Shown here piece by piece: positions 62,858 to 64,000 of a stretch of 64,000 nt of DNA (its first letter is position 1; the number at the start of each line of letters is the position of its first letter). Both the position numbers and the translations under genes were made by a program. Origin of the DNA: Sphingomicrobium sediminis (GTDB lineage: Bacteria > Pseudomonadota > Alphaproteobacteria > Sphingomonadales > Sphingomonadaceae); the NCBI RefSeq assembly GCF_023805295.1, contig NZ_JAMSHT010000001.1, forward strand, positions 2,181,001 to 2,245,000. Direction: 5' to 3'. The notes under the pieces were generated by a model, which was given only the letters and a program-made list of their open reading frames with translations, had not been told where the DNA came from and made no database searches.

Positions 62858-63961
62858 ATGAAGACGCGCGCCGCCGTTGCGTTTGCCGAGAAACAGCCGC
62901 TCGAGATCGTCGAAGTCGATCTTGAAGGGCCCAAGGCCGGCGAGGTGCTGGTCGAGATCAAGGCGACCGGCATCTGCCATACCGACGCCTATACCCTCGA
63001 CGGCTTCGACAGCGAGGGCATCTTCCCTTCGATCCTCGGCCATGAAGGCGCGGGCATCGTCCGCGAGGTTGGGCCCGGCGTGACCAGCGTCGCACCCGAT
63101 GACCATGTCATCCCGCTCTACACGCCCGAATGCCGACAATGTAAAATGTGCCTTTCGGGCAAGACCAACCTGTGCAGCGCGATCCGCGAGACGCAGGGCA
63201 AGGGACTGATGCCCGACCGGACCAGCCGCTTCTCCTACAAGGGCGAGACGATCTTCCATTATATGGGCTGCTCGACCTTTTCGAACTTCACCGTCCTGCC
63301 CGAAATCGCCGTGGCCAAGATCCGAAAGGACGCCCCGTTCAAGACCAGCTGCTATATCGGTTGTGGGGTGACCACGGGCGTCGGCGCGGTCGTGAATACC
63401 GCCGACGTGCGTCCGGGCGACAATGTCGTCGTCTTCGGGCTTGGCGGCATCGGTCTCAACGTCATCCAGGGCGCCAAGATGGCGGGCGCAGCGCGGATCG
63501 TCGGCGTCGACATCAATCCCGACAAGGCCGAATGGGGCGAGAAATTCGGGATGACCGACTTCATCGACGCGCGCGACGGCAGCGTCGTCGAGAGAATCGT
63601 CAACATGCTCGACGGGGGTGCGGATTACAGTTTCGACTGCACCGGCAATGTCGAGGTCATGCGCCAGGCCTTGGAATGCTGTCACAAGGGGTGGGGCACA
63701 AGCATTATCATTGGCGTGGCCGAGGCCGGCAAGGAAATCGCGACGCGGCCCTTCCAGTTGGTCACCGGCCGCAACTGGCGCGGGACCGCGTTCGGCGGGG
63801 CCAAGGGCCGCACCGACGTGCCCAAGATCGTCGATTGGTACATGGATGGGCGGATCGAGATCGATCCGATGATCACCCATGTCCTCGAGCTTGAGGATAT
63901 CAACAAGGGCTTCGACCTCATGCATGAGGGCAAGTCGATCCGAAGCGTCGTCGTTTACTAG
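62858..63961 (+). CDS. frmA: S-(hydroxymethyl)glutathione dehydrogenase, class III alcohol dehydrogenase
   Basis: A 367-residue zinc alcohol dehydrogenase that oxidises S-hydroxymethylglutathione, so it detoxifies formaldehyde. Catalytic zinc: Cys40 and His62 in [11 protein letters not shown] and LGHEGAG. Structural zinc: [17 protein letters not shown]. The NAD-binding fold is in [20 protein letters not shown]. The start ATG 62858 follows AGAGGGAGAG; 18 more codons upstream are open but unlike the family. The VOC-family gene begins nine bases after the stop, the usual partner in sphingomonads. It may be followed by fghA beyond the window. Confidence 0.96.
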   Translation: MKTRAAVAFAEKQPLEIVEVDLEGPKAGEVLVEIKATGICHTDAYTLDGFDSEGIFPSILGHEGAGIVREVGPGVTSVAPDDHVIPLYTPECRQCKMCLSGKTNLCSAIRETQGKGLMPDRTSRFSYKGETIFHYMGCSTFSNFTVLPEIAVAKIRKDAPFKTSCYIGCGVTTGVGAVVNTADVRPGDNVVVFGLGGIGLNVIQGAKMAGAARIVGVDINPDKAEWGEKFGMTDFIDARDGSVVERIVNMLDGGADYSFDCTGNVEVMRQALECCHKGWGTSIIIGVAEAGKEIATRPFQLVTGRNWRGTAFGGAKGRTDVPKIVDWYMDGRIEIDPMITHVLELEDINKGFDLMHEGKSIRSVVVY

Positions 63962-63970
63962 GGAGACTCT

Positions 63971-64000
63971 ATGTTCAGCCATGTCATGGTCGGTGCCAAC
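63971..64000 (+). CDS. VOC-family protein, start only (partial)
   Basis: The first ten codons of a gene that runs out of the window. MFSHVMVGAN matches the start of glyoxalase/bleomycin-resistance (VOC) proteins. It lies nine bases after frmA, behind GGGAGA, on the same strand. A VOC gene beside frmA is common in this group, so the assignment is plausible but rests on ten residues. Confidence 0.55.
   Translation, partial: MFSHVMVGAN

Noticed and set aside
63961..64000. The ten-codon gene start as S-formylglutathione hydrolase
   Set aside because: The residues fit a VOC-family start better, and fghA usually follows that gene.

Overview
The window is a 64 kb piece of a GC-rich alphaproteobacterial chromosome. 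It most resembles the order Sphingomonadales. Supporting gene content and order: rpmF-plsX-fabH-ihfA-merR, ybgC-tolQRAB-pal, MipZ, GapR, a class I lysyl-tRNA synthetase, and a propionyl-CoA carboxylase/methylmalonyl-CoA mutase operon. Genes are packed tightly on both strands, with many 1-4 nt start/stop overlaps. I found no rRNA, tRNA, CRISPR array, insertion sequence or prophage. No gene-free stretch exceeds 300 bases once start codons are corrected and the small genes are counted.

Layout. 1-6 kb: a type I secretion operon (TolC-like outer-membrane protein cut by the window edge, LapB/RtxB-type ABC exporter, SleB-like wall hydrolase, HlyD adaptor) convergent with a LapG-like periplasmic cysteine protease. 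6-11.3 kb: accessory genes (alpha/beta hydrolase, orphan [2Fe-2S] protein, very Arg-rich RcnB-like protein, PspA-like coiled coil, small acidic protein, Lrp regulator, S41 protease). 11.3-17.8 kb: class I LysRS, phosphoribosyltransferase and adenosine deaminase as one unit, then a DinG-like helicase and a SixA phosphatase. 17.8-20.7 kb: the rpmF-plsX-fabH-ihfA-merR block. 20.9-26.7 kb: metallo-beta-lactamase fold hydrolase, dipeptidase, S9 peptidase and a fused PabB-PabC. 26.7-31.5 kb: a 'ligase-associated' DNA repair set (PdeM, DEDDh-type exonuclease, Lhr-type helicase, small membrane protein, beta-CASP exonuclease) with no ligase in view. 31.5-35 kb: phosphomannomutase, MipZ, PanC, Sel1-like protein. 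35-39.3 kb: pal-tolBARQ-ybgC. 39.4-45.6 kb: a DUF3089 hydrolase and a rearranged ruv region. 45.7-48.6 kb: CPBP protease, YbjQ, GapR, pyruvate kinase. 48.7-56.5 kb: a propionate/methylmalonyl-CoA operon. 56.5-64 kb: CPBP protease, S9 peptidase, PhoX-like protein, PutP, a secreted tail-collar protein, formaldehyde dehydrogenase and the start of a VOC protein.

The most unusual structure is in the ruv region. ruvC, ruvA and ruvB are separated by foreign genes. Between ruvA and ruvB lies a 33-codon chimeric reading frame that joins the first codons of ruvB to the last codons of ruvA. Its ruvA-derived tail encodes the same residues as the intact ruvA tail but differs in most codons. This looks like the scar of a tandem duplication or of integration of a diverged ruvAB segment. 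A 59-codon membrane microprotein starts in a GTGA overlap with that scar and runs into the ruvB start.

Other notable points are a CTG start for the Lhr-type helicase in a CTGA overlap, an AT-rich gene of unknown function spliced into the propionate operon by ATGA overlaps on both sides, and a wall hydrolase embedded in the secretion operon. I see no clear anti-phage or wholly new multi-gene system. The ruv scar and the ligase-less repair set are the best leads.
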